A stretch of 48,155 nucleotides of DNA from Chthonomonadaceae bacterium (GTDB taxonomy: Bacteria > Armatimonadota > Chthonomonadetes > Chthonomonadales > Chthonomonadaceae), in contig JANWZQ010000063.1 in NCBI GenBank assembly GCA_025054835.1, forward strand, positions 1 to 48,155, in the 5' to 3' direction. Below are positions 9,201 through 18,081 of this stretch, piece by piece. Positions within the stretch are counted from its first letter, which is position 1; every line of letters starts with the position of its first letter. The position numbers and the translations under genes are program-made. Below the pieces are notes generated by a model, which searched no databases, was not told the DNA's origin, and was given only the letters and a program-made list of their open reading frames with translations.

Positions 9201-9383
9201 GGGCCCGCGAACACTCCCGGTGCGGCGCGCCTGTACGCGGCCCGGAAGACGCTTGCGGGCATCAAAGCGATCGATCGTTTCGGGCGCACCGTCCCCGTTC
9301 AAGCAATCCCGGAAGGGGATAGCGTTTTGTTGCAGTACCCCAACCTGCCAGACGGCGTGTTGATCCGGGTTGGTTGGAACTGA
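6279..9383 (+). CDS. Large secreted protein, probable glycoside-hydrolase-like, function unknown
   Basis: The 1034-residue protein starts at ATG 6279 with a signal peptide. An earlier ATG at 6198 lies inside the terminator-like stem and lacks export features. About residues 195-505 look like a TIM-barrel with NGICPEEPEYF, LWFLMDPVEDD and FEVMPWPERVYG, which recalls clan-A glycoside hydrolases. About residues 510-650 resemble a glutamine-amidotransferase-like fold of the beta-galactosidase trimerisation type (LLSYDFQ, LANWVRDGGSLIFFGG). Beta-sandwich-like domains appear to follow. A role in extracellular polysaccharide breakdown is inferred from this layout only; I cannot place it in a named family or assign catalytic acids with certainty. 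It is followed 33 bases later by kdsD. Confidence 0.75.
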   Translation: MLRLSGKTVLLMGVLTTLYSKTGALPPPYPIQFQAGAGGEKPFLVRESGAGVTEGLRQAGPGQFWVYAFPAAPGAQCRLTLQLAADSAAPAVLVKGLNNTPIPARTLRENPESCSVLWNTPLPWPHGGRITVQIGAKVGRVKVRAAQYTQMEPDRNNDGLPDSITAFLTQGLPSATKVSVPSAPLIPLTSTQTPLPITPALDLQTDAVFVYNTDASVIRSWKERGYTVWTMGGAREGKEYATRNPGEVQTTADGTQLHIGGSSFYLSPTANRIQIEREFYRRALDNGSNGICPEEPEYFLKAGYEDAFRQAWQRVYNVPWQPPHSSVDAQWKTGRLMATLQTEHIAALLADAQQRYPNARRMVALHSPLSYAHWGIVCPHYRITGLPAVQEVIGQVWTGTARTPARYAGLNADRTFAVAYLEYSSLYQLLRGTGKRLWFLMDPVEDDPNRSMADYRDHYERTLIAALMFPEVTAFEVMPWPERVYGRIPPDYATAVNSVIAALQDMHAQTTPVSGSLPGDIGVLISDSMQWQREPPFASDFDGVFGLTLPLLHRGVPVQLVSLDRAGDPGYLRPFKTLLLSYDFQKPPDARTQSVLANWVRDGGSLIFFGGADPYNAVSDAWWRLAGRTDPQSDLWEKLGIKAGPATTRMPPQEDGSRYTVLLQGDGKERNLANRRAYTLDLTSYVTRTGSVAVRFEDVSPEDGWGPYVASVELRVGDRIATAFQAGSELENRFLVYDKGSQFNGIARFADQNASWTYQFDNLPRDQKVTLTVDMGNGFRVSVASTQPEAGMTLLSASDNELTRTLPRLRVGNYPVTIYSFTGQQPGETPTPLYNLRAGGAAIWAQTVGKGLVLYVGVAPGFFSASERSAGFLRALTQYAHQRAGGTYTEPGSLKVRRGRYTIVRTLHVAETIEGRTIDVLTPNLSVEKDRTIPPRSHALLVDMPSGPMPRIGFVSGRLRARVETPTTTSLFVCGPANTPGAARLYAARKTLAGIKAIDRFGRTVPVQAIPEGDSVLLQYPNLPDGVLIRVGWN

Positions 9384-9416
9384 TGCAGCGCTCCGGGATG
9401 CAGTGAGGCACAGATC

Positions 9417-10421
9417 ATGGAAACCGTACCGCAGGAACCTCAGGAGCCGGACTGGCTCTGCTACGCACGGGAGCTGCTCTCGCTCGAGGCCCATTCCATT
9501 CAACGCGTTGCGCAACGACTGGATCGGTCCTTCCTGCAGGCTCTGGAACTGCTGGACCACTGCGAGGGCAAGGTCATCACAACCGGTGTGGGGAAGTCCG
9601 GTATTGCCGCACGCAAGCTGGCCGCCACGCTGACCTCCATCGGTTGTGCTGCTGTTTTCCTTCACCCGGCAGAGGCCCTGCATGGCGACCTGGGCCTGGT
9701 ACAGACCGGCGATGTGGTGATTGCCCTCTCAAATGGCGGCGAGAGCGAGGAGTTGCTGGCCATCCTGCCAGCCCTGCAGGCGCGGGAAGTGCCCATCGTG
9801 GCGATCGTGGGCAACATCTCCTCCACGCTGGCGCGCAAAGCGACCCTTGTGCTGGACGCCAGCATCGAGCGCGAGGCCTGTCCACTCAATCTGGCGCCCA
9901 CTACCAGTGTGGTGGTCAGCATCGCTCTGGGGGACGCACTGGCCATGACGCTGGAAAAGCGGCGTGGGTTCCGCCCGGAAGACTATGCCCGCAACCATCC
10001 CGGCGGGCGTCTGGGTCGGCGGCTCACGCTGAAAGTGCGAGACCTGATGCATTCGGATCCGGCTGTGCGCCCCGCGGTGTCACCGGACACGCTGTTCATG
10101 GAGATCCTGAACGAGATCAGTGCCAAGTGTCTGGGGGCGACCTGCGTGACCGACGAAGAGAATCACCTGCTGGGCATCATCACAGACCACGATACGCGTC
10201 GCGCCCTGCAGAAGTACGGCAACGCGGCCATTGAGCTGACCGCGGAGCGCATCATGACGGCCCGGCCCGCTGTTGTCCTCAAACCGGATCAGCTGGCCTA
10301 CGACGCGTTGCGTCAGATGGAGGAACGTCCCCGGGCCATTTCGGTCGCACCGGTAGTGGACGAGGAGAACCATTACATCGGCATGGTGCGTGTCCACGAT
10401 CTCGTCCGCGCGGGGTTGTAG
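9417..10421 (+). CDS. kdsD: Arabinose-5-phosphate isomerase, KpsF/GutQ/KdsD family
   Basis: The enzyme interconverts ribulose 5-phosphate and arabinose 5-phosphate, the first step toward Kdo. The 334 residues hold a SIS sugar-isomerase domain (about 35-180) with TTGVGKSGIAARK, LHPAEALHGDLG and ALSNGGESEE, followed by the EDYARNHPGGRLG linker typical of this family. Two CBS domains (about 205-330) follow and may bind a regulatory nucleotide. GAGG precedes the ATG. The next gene, 19 bases downstream, encodes a polysaccharide-export permease, which fits a role in Kdo-type glycan. No other Kdo gene is in the window, so GutQ-like isomerase use remains possible. Confidence 0.93.
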   Translation: METVPQEPQEPDWLCYARELLSLEAHSIQRVAQRLDRSFLQALELLDHCEGKVITTGVGKSGIAARKLAATLTSIGCAAVFLHPAEALHGDLGLVQTGDVVIALSNGGESEELLAILPALQAREVPIVAIVGNISSTLARKATLVLDASIEREACPLNLAPTTSVVVSIALGDALAMTLEKRRGFRPEDYARNHPGGRLGRRLTLKVRDLMHSDPAVRPAVSPDTLFMEILNEISAKCLGATCVTDEENHLLGIITDHDTRRALQKYGNAAIELTAERIMTARPAVVLKPDQLAYDALRQMEERPRAISVAPVVDEENHYIGMVRVHDLVRAGL

Positions 10422-10440
10422 ACGACGTTCCGCAACTTCT

Positions 10441-11295
10441 ATGGCCACCCAGAAGAACGAAAAGCGACCGGTGCCCGCGCCGTACGCCGTGCTCAGGCCA
10501 CGCCGGGGATGGCAATCTCTGGACCTCGGGGAGATCTGGCAGTTCCGTGACCTGTTGCTGGCTCTGGCCATGCGCGACGTCAAGCTCCGCTATCGCCAGA
10601 CGGCGCTGGGGGTTGTGTGGGTCGTACTGCAGCCCTTGATCGCCGCCGGGATCTTTGCGTTTGTGTTCGGGCGCGTGGCCCGTCTGGCATCTCCGGGGGG
10701 TTCCTACTTCCTCTTCGCCTACGCTGGCCTGATGGGCTGGCAGGCCTTCCATACCACGCTGACCCGCGCCGGAACGAGCCTGATACAGAACGCCAGTTTG
10801 ATCTCCAGGGTCTACTTCCCGCGGCTCATCCTGCCGCTCTCCGTGGCGTTCGCAGCTGTCATCGATGCAGGAGTCTCTCTGGTGCTGTTTCTGGGGTTGA
10901 TGCGCGCACAGAGCGTCTCCCTCCCTGTCGGGTTTCTGACGTTCCCCCTGTGGCTGGGGGCACTCGTGCTGCTGGGAGCCAGCATCGGGTTGTACGCTGC
11001 GGCAGCCATGGCGCGCTACCGGGACGTGCAGTACGTGCTGCCCGTCTTCTCACAGTTCCTGCTGTACGCCAGCCCGGTCGGGTACGCCACCACTGCGGTT
11101 CCGGAAAGCGCGCGCACGATCTTTCTGCTCAACCCGCTTGCCGGATTGCTGGACGCGTTGCGGTGGTCGCTCCTCGGCAGTCCTGCGCCGCACTGGCCCG
11201 CCGTCCTGTACGCTGTGGGGGTATCGCTTGCGACGTTCCTCTGCGGCATGATCGCCTTTCGTCGTCTGGAACGGAACCTGGCTGATGTTATCTAG
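10441..11295 (+). CDS. ABC-2 type polysaccharide export permease
   Basis: The 284-residue membrane protein has about six transmembrane segments and the TagG/Wzm/KpsM signatures: RDVKLRYRQTALGVVWVVLQP after the N-terminal amphipathic helix, NASLISRVYFPRLILP, and a C-terminal ARYRDVQYVLP with SPVGYAT. It would pair with an ATP-binding subunit to export lipid-linked polysaccharide, but no ATPase gene is in the window. I chose ATG 10441, just after the kdsD stop; there is no clear Shine-Dalgarno, so coupling to kdsD translation is likely. The 3' end overlaps the convergent mrdA gene by 8 bases. Confidence 0.9.
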   Translation: MATQKNEKRPVPAPYAVLRPRRGWQSLDLGEIWQFRDLLLALAMRDVKLRYRQTALGVVWVVLQPLIAAGIFAFVFGRVARLASPGGSYFLFAYAGLMGWQAFHTTLTRAGTSLIQNASLISRVYFPRLILPLSVAFAAVIDAGVSLVLFLGLMRAQSVSLPVGFLTFPLWLGALVLLGASIGLYAAAAMARYRDVQYVLPVFSQFLLYASPVGYATTAVPESARTIFLLNPLAGLLDALRWSLLGSPAPHWPAVLYAVGVSLATFLCGMIAFRRLERNLADVI

Positions 11296-13234
11296 CATGC
11301 CCGGGTTCTTCCGGACTTTGCCGCATCCCCGGGCCTGAAACAGGATCGTTCCGAACGGAAGCCGGTGTTGCGAATGTATCTCCCCGACGTCGCCTGGAGT
11401 TTCTGCCACGGCGGCGGAGGGATGTATCGGGTTCCACCGGTCTGGCAACTACCGGGATCTCTCTGTTAAAGTAACGCATCAGCATACGCCGGGCAATGGG
11501 CGCCGCATTGGAGGCCCCGAAGCCCCCGTTCTCCACGAAGACCGCCACGGCAATTCGCGGCTTTTCCACGGGCGCGAAGCAGACGAACACCGAATGATCT
11601 TTGCGATTGCCACCCGCCTGCGCGGTCCCCGTCTTTCCCGCAATGGAGATGCCCGGTACATACAGGCCGTACGCGGTTCCACCGCGCTCCACAACGCGTC
11701 GCATCCCCTCCACCACAGCGGCCCGGTTCTCTGGCCGCCACCGGATCCGCCGTCGGACAACGCGTTGCAATGTGTGCTTGACCACCGGTTTCTCTCCAGA
11801 GACATCCACGATTTGCCGCACCAGCTGCGGGCGCAACAGGTCTCCCCCGTTGGCGAATGCCGCCGTCATCATGACCAGTTGCAACAGGGTGGTCTGCACG
11901 TACCCCTGTCCGATCGCCATGTTGAGCGTATCCCCCAGATACCACGGCCCCATCCGGCGGCGGCGCTTCCAGTCCCCGGTTGGCACCGTTCCTGTGCTAT
12001 CCACGTTGGTGGGCAGGTCGATGCCAGTCTTCTCACCAAGGCCCAGCTGTCTTGCCCAGTACTCCAGGCGACGGGGCCCGATGCGCTCCGCAGCCAGCCA
12101 GAAGTAGACATTGCAGGAGGCGCCGATGGAGCGCAGAAAGTTGACCGTGCCGTGGCCGCGCCGCGCGTCGCAGCGCCATGTGCGGCCACGCTGTATGGCA
12201 CCGCGGCAGGGATACGTGGTGTACCGGGTCAGCACGCCACTCTCCAGCCCGGCGACCGCCGTCACCAGCTTGAACGGGGAGCCACAGGGGTAGGCGCTGT
12301 AGGATACCCGGTTGACCAGAGGCGTTCCCTTGCGATCAGCCAGCAGCTTAGGGAAGTCCACCCCGTAGCGGTTCAGGTCATAGGAGGGCACGCTCACGAA
12401 GGCCAGTACGGCCCCATCGTTCGGGTCCACAGCGACAGCCATACCTGCATGCCCCTGAAGCCACTGCGCGTAGAGCGCGTCGTATGCGGTGCGCTGCAGG
12501 TCGAGATCCAGTGTCAGGCGCAGCATGTTCCCCGGCCGCGGCCTGATCTCTTCCAGCACCCGGACCATACGCCCCTGCGCGTTCACCTCGATCACCTGTC
12601 CTCCTTCCTCCCCACGCAACTCCTCCTCATAGAAAGCCTCCAGCCCTTCCGTGCCAACATAGTCGGTGGCGCGGTAGCCCTTGCTCTTCAGAGTCTCCAG
12701 CCGCTCGGCAGTGATGGGGCGCGTGATCCCCAGCACATGGGTACAGAGCTTGTTGTCCCGGTACTCGCGCTTGGGATCCCGCGTGATGATGACTCCGGGC
12801 AGATCCTGCTTCTGCTCCTCTATCCGGGTCATCTGGGTCATGGTCACGTCGCGCGCGATGGGAACGGGGTCGAACGGGGCGGTCCTGCCCTTCTCCATCA
12901 AAAGATGCAATTCGGCCAGATCTTTCTGCAGAATGCGCGCGAGGCGGGGAAGCACATCCGGGTTTTTACGGACCTCATCCGGGAACACGGAGACGACGAA
13001 GTGAGGCCGGTTCGTGGCGAGCACGCGCCCCTTCGCATCCAGGATCACGCCACGTGCTGCAACGCGTCGGATCGTGCGAGCGCGTACTGTCTCAGACTCC
13101 CGGGCCAGTTGTGGCCCCATGACAATCTGCAGGTACCACAGACGCGCCACGAGGCACGCAAACAACACAATGAGGATGCCAGTGAAGATTTTCAGGCGGG
13201 TGAAATCGGGAACGCGATCGGGTGCGTCGATCAT
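11288..13234 (-). CDS. mrdA: Penicillin-binding protein 2 (peptidoglycan transpeptidase)
   Basis: PBP2 cross-links peptidoglycan in the rod (elongation) complex. The 648 residues include an N-terminal membrane anchor (about 15-35), a PBP-dimer domain (about 50-250) and a transpeptidase domain. All three catalytic motifs are present: SPFK with the acylated serine S319 and K322, SCN at 373-375, and KTG from K534. A short Arg-rich, disordered tail ends the protein. An upstream ATG is possible, but ATG 13234 has GGGAT nearby and gives the usual short cytoplasmic N-terminus. It lies 11 bases after the unknown coiled-coil gene, so they share a transcript. mreBCD and rodA are not nearby. Confidence 0.93.
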   Translation of the reverse strand: MIDAPDRVPDFTRLKIFTGILIVLFACLVARLWYLQIVMGPQLARESETVRARTIRRVAARGVILDAKGRVLATNRPHFVVSVFPDEVRKNPDVLPRLARILQKDLAELHLLMEKGRTAPFDPVPIARDVTMTQMTRIEEQKQDLPGVIITRDPKREYRDNKLCTHVLGITRPITAERLETLKSKGYRATDYVGTEGLEAFYEEELRGEEGGQVIEVNAQGRMVRVLEEIRPRPGNMLRLTLDLDLQRTAYDALYAQWLQGHAGMAVAVDPNDGAVLAFVSVPSYDLNRYGVDFPKLLADRKGTPLVNRVSYSAYPCGSPFKLVTAVAGLESGVLTRYTTYPCRGAIQRGRTWRCDARRGHGTVNFLRSIGASCNVYFWLAAERIGPRRLEYWARQLGLGEKTGIDLPTNVDSTGTVPTGDWKRRRRMGPWYLGDTLNMAIGQGYVQTTLLQLVMMTAAFANGGDLLRPQLVRQIVDVSGEKPVVKHTLQRVVRRRIRWRPENRAAVVEGMRRVVERGGTAYGLYVPGISIAGKTGTAQAGGNRKDHSVFVCFAPVEKPRIAVAVFVENGGFGASNAAPIARRMLMRYFNREIPVVARPVEPDTSLRRRGRNSRRRRGDTFATPASVRNDPVSGPGMRQSPEEPGHAR

Positions 13235-13245
13235 GGTGATCCCGG

Positions 13246-15330
13246 TTATATCAGCGGCTCCAGATACAGCTCGGCCGTTTCCGCAATGCGACGGAACCAT
13301 TCCCCCGTGCGGTCCACCATTGGCAACCACCACGCCGAGGGACGGTGGTTGGTGTGCGTCAAACCCTCAATCGTCAGCAGGGCGTTGCGCACGATTTGCA
13401 GGCGTGCCAGCTCTGCCTCATCCTCGATCTCCTGCAGGAGCCTGCGCGCCTCTGTCGCCTCCGGACCACGCTCGATCTGCCAGCGCCGGCGCTTGAGCTC
13501 TTCTATCTCCAGGCGCAGGCGCAGCTTCGCCGTCTCAATGGCCCGGAAGCGTGCATCAAACTCGGCGCGACGTTCCAGCTCCTGCGGTGTCCATGCGGTC
13601 ACTTCCCGATAGTGCGCTCCCTGTGCCCGCTGTACGGCCGCACTCTCTGCTCGTAGCTCCTGCAACCGACGATATCGGGCCTGCACCTCCTCCTGCACGG
13701 CAGCCGCGGCAACCCGCAGGCTCCGCAACGTCGCCTTTGCCTGCTGGTATGCAACCAGTCGCTCCTCCCATTGCGCCACTGGCTGGCGATCGCGCAAGAA
13801 CTCCAGCAGATGCACCGGTTTGCGGATCGCCGCAAGGTCCCGGCACAACGCGCGTTGCTCTTCCACTACCTGCGCCCAGATCGCCGCAAACTCCGGCGTG
13901 GTGATGCTCTGCCGCCCGAATGCAGCGACCAGGTGCTCTGCCGGGCGCAACGTGGATCGACCGACCGCCAGCGCGTCCCAGGTGTGATAGCGGATGCGCA
14001 GGATCGGCCGCATTTCCAGCGCAATTCCATGACTGTGCAGTATTTGATTCATGCGGCGTGTGCGGCGCACATAGAGCGATCCCTCTTCATTGAACACGAA
14101 GATGAACTCCTGCGCCAGCATCGAGATCAATGAGACCGCCTTGCCCACCAGCGTCACCTGATCTCCCAGCCTGCGGGAGAGCACCTCCGCCAGCTCCTGC
14201 ACCGACTCGATCGGCCGCTTCAGAGCGATGGCAACCGGTTGTCGTGTCTCAACGAACAGCACCCGTGGAGTTACGCGCAACGTACCACGGCCTCGCTCCG
14301 GGATCACCACATCGAACGGCAGGGCCCCGGCCCCGAAGCGGTCCAGTGTGTAGATCTCGGAGCCTGCGACGGCCTCGTTGTAGGCCTGCACTGCAATCGC
14401 GCGCGTGGCGGGGTTCAGAAACAGGTCCACAAAGCGGAAGCGGGGCAGGTCTGCGGTTTCCGGGGCCAGGCGGAGCAGGCTGGCCGTACAGTCCACAACC
14501 ACATTGTCGGGCGCGTGCCCGAGCAGTAGCGCGTACAGGCGGGGTAAAAGATGCTGAAACAGGTGCGACAGGGTCTTTTCCGGGTTCTGCGTCCGGTACT
14601 CCTGACACCAGTCAAGGATCATCTCAGCGATCTGCCGCGCCTCCCCCTGACAGCATCCCGGCGCGATCTGAACCAGCGCGTTCTCAAACCCCCATTGGAG
14701 CATTTCCAGCAGCGCATCACCTACCTCTTTCAGGGGGAGATAGTGCACCACCAGATCCTGCGCGCCAGTGTAAACCAGTCCACGCCAGCCCCACGCCTCG
14801 GTCACGCGATCAATGAATGCCTGCCGTCCTTCCGGGCTCCGTCGGGCCAATCGCTCGAGCGGCACGCCGTGCCGCACATAGTCCTGCCGCCTTGGAAAGG
14901 TCTCGCACCCGAACAGGGTGGAGATCTCCCCGGCAGCCGACCAGAGGTCCCGCGTGGTACCGTCGTTGTGTGGCAGCAGCACGAAGCGCCCTCTCCCCCC
15001 CTGCAGACCGCGAGCCCGGGCGAAATAGTCCGTGTCATGCACCCCCAGCACCATCTGACCGCCAAGCCCGAATGCGTCCAGCATGTGGCGCAATACCGCC
15101 TTTACCGGTTCATCCCAGAAGACGGTCTGTCCCAGCGCCAGAAACGGCGCATCCGGGTACTGCGCGCGCAACGCGGCAAGCGTTTCACGCGGCGAGGACT
15201 GCGGTGCAAGCGCTCCCATTCCGCAACGGCTCCCCATGAGTTGATCGGATCTCTGCGTACCTGCACAGAGCACCGACGGGTTCCCGGCTGCCTTCGGGCC
15301 GTGAGCCCCCGTCTGTTCCTGTACCGGCAT
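13246..15330 (-). CDS. Large protein with C-terminal coiled coil, function unknown
   Basis: About 694 residues from ATG 15330, which has GGGAGG nine bases upstream; later ATGs at 15237 and 15219 are alternatives because a -10 element overlaps ATG 15330. The N-terminal and central parts (about 50-500) look globular, with [29 protein letters not shown] and [14 protein letters not shown]. Residues from about 500 onward are rich in Arg, Glu, Gln and Leu heptads ([31 protein letters not shown]), which predicts a long coiled coil. No signal peptide or membrane segment is visible, so it should be cytoplasmic. I do not recognise the family. Immediate co-transcription with PBP2 hints at a cell-envelope or morphogenesis role, but that is inference. 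Confidence 0.72.
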   Translation of the reverse strand: MPVQEQTGAHGPKAAGNPSVLCAGTQRSDQLMGSRCGMGALAPQSSPRETLAALRAQYPDAPFLALGQTVFWDEPVKAVLRHMLDAFGLGGQMVLGVHDTDYFARARGLQGGRGRFVLLPHNDGTTRDLWSAAGEISTLFGCETFPRRQDYVRHGVPLERLARRSPEGRQAFIDRVTEAWGWRGLVYTGAQDLVVHYLPLKEVGDALLEMLQWGFENALVQIAPGCCQGEARQIAEMILDWCQEYRTQNPEKTLSHLFQHLLPRLYALLLGHAPDNVVVDCTASLLRLAPETADLPRFRFVDLFLNPATRAIAVQAYNEAVAGSEIYTLDRFGAGALPFDVVIPERGRGTLRVTPRVLFVETRQPVAIALKRPIESVQELAEVLSRRLGDQVTLVGKAVSLISMLAQEFIFVFNEEGSLYVRRTRRMNQILHSHGIALEMRPILRIRYHTWDALAVGRSTLRPAEHLVAAFGRQSITTPEFAAIWAQVVEEQRALCRDLAAIRKPVHLLEFLRDRQPVAQWEERLVAYQQAKATLRSLRVAAAAVQEEVQARYRRLQELRAESAAVQRAQGAHYREVTAWTPQELERRAEFDARFRAIETAKLRLRLEIEELKRRRWQIERGPEATEARRLLQEIEDEAELARLQIVRNALLTIEGLTHTNHRPSAWWLPMVDRTGEWFRRIAETAELYLEPLI

Positions 15331-15358
15331 TATAGCACGCCTCCCGGCCTGCCCGCAA
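15329..15358 (-). promoter_or_regulatory. Extended -10 element overlapping the annotated ATG
   Basis: On the minus strand TGC-TATAAT runs from 15337 to 15329, and TTGCGG (15358-15353) sits 18 bases further up as a weak -35. Its start point (near 15322) would lie inside the predicted reading frame, so if this promoter is real, translation starts at 15237 or 15219. Confidence 0.4.
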
Positions 15359-15463
15359 ACATTCCCGCCCCCTGTGGAGGCCCGGAGACGATATGCCGAT
15401 AATGCCCGCAGAAAAACCGGGCCACACGTTTCCCGTGTTCTTTCCGTGACGAAGGAGCAATTG

Positions 15464-18022
15464 ATGAACAGAACGAGCCGCATATTTGTACGCTTTCTGT
15501 CCGGCGAGGGCGCAATCCCGCTCATGTCCCGCCTTCGATACGCCCAGAAGTTTCTACTGATAGGACTGTTCTTCACCGTGCCCCTGGTGGCACTGATGGC
15601 CGGTTACCAGAGCGAGGTGCGCAAGGACCTCGAATTTGTTATTCAAGAGCAGAAAGGGGCCACGTACAGCGGCCCGTTGTTTCGTCTGCTCAACAGCACT
15701 CTGACCTACCAGAGCCTGGTAAACCGGTTCCTGCACGGGCGTTCTGTGGAGCCTGCAGCGGTGGAACGTCAGGCAGGTGCTGTGCGAGAGCAGATCGCCG
15801 CGGTAGATCATCTCCATCACTCTCTCGGAACACAGCTGAAGGTCTCCCGGGAGTGGGAGGCCTTCAAGTCCAGATGGAACGCGTTGCATCCGGACGTGTT
15901 GCAGGCGACGCCCGGGCAGGCACAGGACCGGTGTCGCGCGGTCACGCAATCCCTCAAGGACCTGATCACCGCGGTGTGCAACAACTCCAATCTGATCCTG
16001 GATCCGCAGCTGGACAGCTACTTCACCATGGATACGCTGATGGTGCAGATGCCCGAACTGCTGCACCACAGCAACCTGCTGCGCGATACAGCGATCGCAG
16101 CGCTCAACAGCCGACAGATCGGGACCGACGTGAGGGTCCAGCTTGCGGTCCTTGCAGCACGCTCTGAACTGCATGCAACCAACCTGAAAAGCAGCCTGGA
16201 GCAGATCCGGCAGAACAACCCGCAGGCCGGGAAACAGCTCACCCCGCTCGTGGAGCAGGTCACCGCCGCACATCACCTGCTGCTGCAGACGGTGAACCGG
16301 CACCTGCAGAATACCGGCGATCGCGCTCAAGCGATCTCTGAGATCGACGCGGCCGGCGGCGCTCTGCTGCAACATGCGCAGGCGTATCAGGAGGCCGCCA
16401 CTGGAACGCTGCTCGCCATACTGAAAGAGCGTCAGACCGGGCCTCTCGCGCTGCGCAACACGTTGCTCTACTCGTCCATCCTCGCGGCCCTGCTGAGTAT
16501 CTACGCACTCCTCGGCTTCTATCAATCCACCATGCGCAACCTGCGCGAGATGCGCCAGTGCGCGGAACGTCTGGCCGTAGGCGACGTAGATCAGGAGGTG
16601 CACATCTCCTCCCGGGATGAGGTTGGACAGCTGGGCGAGGCGTTCCGCCGCATGATCGCCTATCAGAAAGAGATGGCACGGATCGCCGGGCAGATCGCAA
16701 CGGGCGACCTGCGCGAGGAAGTGCGACCGGCCGGCCCATCAGACCAGCTGGGTCAGGCGTTTGCCCTCATGACTGGCAGTATCCACCGGTTCGTCGGTGC
16801 GGTATCCACAGAAGCCCGTTCCCTGCTGCAGTTGAGCCACGCGGTCGCATCTCAGTCGCATCAAACCACGCAGGCCCTCTCGACCATGACCGACCTGTGC
16901 GGGGAAGTCGCGGAGTCCTCCCGGCAGGTCGCAGTCACCACGCAGGAGATCGCGCGGGCCAGTGAGCAACAGGCGCGCTCCGCCACGGATGCTACACTGA
17001 CCATGGAGGAACTGAACCGGGCGATCCAGCGTGTCCAGGTGGCCAGTCAGGAACAGCAACAGGCGGTCGCGCAGGCCAATCATGGCATCCTGCAGACTGC
17101 CGAGTGCGTGAATGAGATCACGCAGGCGGCACAACAGATGAGCCGGGCCTCCACGGAAGCCGCTCAGGTTGCCACTCAGGGTAGCAGCGCCGTGCAGGAA
17201 GCGCTGGCCGGCATGGCGCGCATTCGCCAGCAGATCGAGGAGGCTTCACGCATCACACGTGATCTGGGCAACAAGAGCCAGGAGATCGGCGCGATCGTGG
17301 AGACCATCAACCAGATCTCTGAACAGACCAACCTGCTCGCCCTCAACGCCGCCATCGAAGCCGCGCGGGCCGGGGAGCACGGCAGAGGCTTCGCCGTGGT
17401 GGCCGATGAAGTGCGCAAACTGGCGGAACGTGCCAACAACGCCACCCGCGAGATCGCCGCATTGATCTCCAGCGTGCAGTCGGGTGTAGAGCAGGCCGTC
17501 AGCGCCATGCATGCTAGCAGCCAGGAAGTCATCGAGGGCGTGCAGCGCAGCGAGGAGGCCGGTAGCTCGTTGCTGCAGATCACGCATGCCATTGACGCGC
17601 TGGCCGATCAGGTACAGACTGTCGCCGGTCTGACGGATCGCCTCTCCACCGCGGCCAACGAGGTCGTCGAATCGATCACCGTGGTGCAGAACGCGGTCAG
17701 CAGGAACGAGCAGTCCGTGCAGGAGATGGCCGCCAACGCGGACAGGGTCGCCGGGGCTATCACCTCGGTAGCGGCCATCACCGAACAGACAGCCGCCGGC
17801 GCGCAGGAGATGTCGGCCACTGTGGAAAACGTCGCAACGGATATCAACCGTGTCGCCGAGCAGGTCCGCGAGAGCGACATGGCCATGCGGCAGCTGCAGG
17901 AAGAGGCGGAACAGTTGAGTCAGATGGCGCAGTCCTTTGAAGAGATGACCCGGCAGTTCCGTCGGGAAAACGAGGTGAGTGCTTCCTGTGAAGAACCGGA
18001 ACCGCTCCGTCGCGCCGCCTGA
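15464..18022 (+). CDS. Methyl-accepting chemotaxis protein
   Basis: The 852-residue chemoreceptor starts at ATG 15464, with AAGGAG at ideal spacing. The first transmembrane segment is at about residues 28-48. A large extracytoplasmic helical region follows to about 330, then a second transmembrane segment (333-353). A HAMP domain follows, and a second HAMP-like repeat occurs ([11 protein letters not shown]). The signalling domain spans about 450-800. Its hairpin tip at about 606-655 reads [20 protein letters not shown] and [18 protein letters not shown], the hallmark that binds CheA and CheW. Many Gln/Glu pairs are candidate methylation sites. No che genes are adjacent. The ligand cannot be inferred. 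Confidence 0.95.
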   Translation: MNRTSRIFVRFLSGEGAIPLMSRLRYAQKFLLIGLFFTVPLVALMAGYQSEVRKDLEFVIQEQKGATYSGPLFRLLNSTLTYQSLVNRFLHGRSVEPAAVERQAGAVREQIAAVDHLHHSLGTQLKVSREWEAFKSRWNALHPDVLQATPGQAQDRCRAVTQSLKDLITAVCNNSNLILDPQLDSYFTMDTLMVQMPELLHHSNLLRDTAIAALNSRQIGTDVRVQLAVLAARSELHATNLKSSLEQIRQNNPQAGKQLTPLVEQVTAAHHLLLQTVNRHLQNTGDRAQAISEIDAAGGALLQHAQAYQEAATGTLLAILKERQTGPLALRNTLLYSSILAALLSIYALLGFYQSTMRNLREMRQCAERLAVGDVDQEVHISSRDEVGQLGEAFRRMIAYQKEMARIAGQIATGDLREEVRPAGPSDQLGQAFALMTGSIHRFVGAVSTEARSLLQLSHAVASQSHQTTQALSTMTDLCGEVAESSRQVAVTTQEIARASEQQARSATDATLTMEELNRAIQRVQVASQEQQQAVAQANHGILQTAECVNEITQAAQQMSRASTEAAQVATQGSSAVQEALAGMARIRQQIEEASRITRDLGNKSQEIGAIVETINQISEQTNLLALNAAIEAARAGEHGRGFAVVADEVRKLAERANNATREIAALISSVQSGVEQAVSAMHASSQEVIEGVQRSEEAGSSLLQITHAIDALADQVQTVAGLTDRLSTAANEVVESITVVQNAVSRNEQSVQEMAANADRVAGAITSVAAITEQTAAGAQEMSATVENVATDINRVAEQVRESDMAMRQLQEEAEQLSQMAQSFEEMTRQFRRENEVSASCEEPEPLRRAA

Positions 18023-18031
18023 TGGCACCGG

Positions 18032-18062
18032 GCCCGTTCTCCCACGCGGGAGGACGGGCTTT
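18032..18062 (+). terminator. Intrinsic terminator after the chemoreceptor gene
   Basis: A 12-bp stem with one G-U pair (18032-18043 with 18048-18059) and loop ACGC lies 9 bases after the stop and ends in TTT. It sits between convergent genes and may work in both directions. Confidence 0.75.
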
Positions 18063-18081
18063 CCATTCTGTGTCCGGCACA

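Noticed and set aside
11594-13612. 672-codon open frame on the plus strand
   Set aside because: It is antisense to mrdA, whose catalytic motifs are all intact. The frame shows no family likeness and no ribosome-binding site; long shadow frames are common at this GC content.
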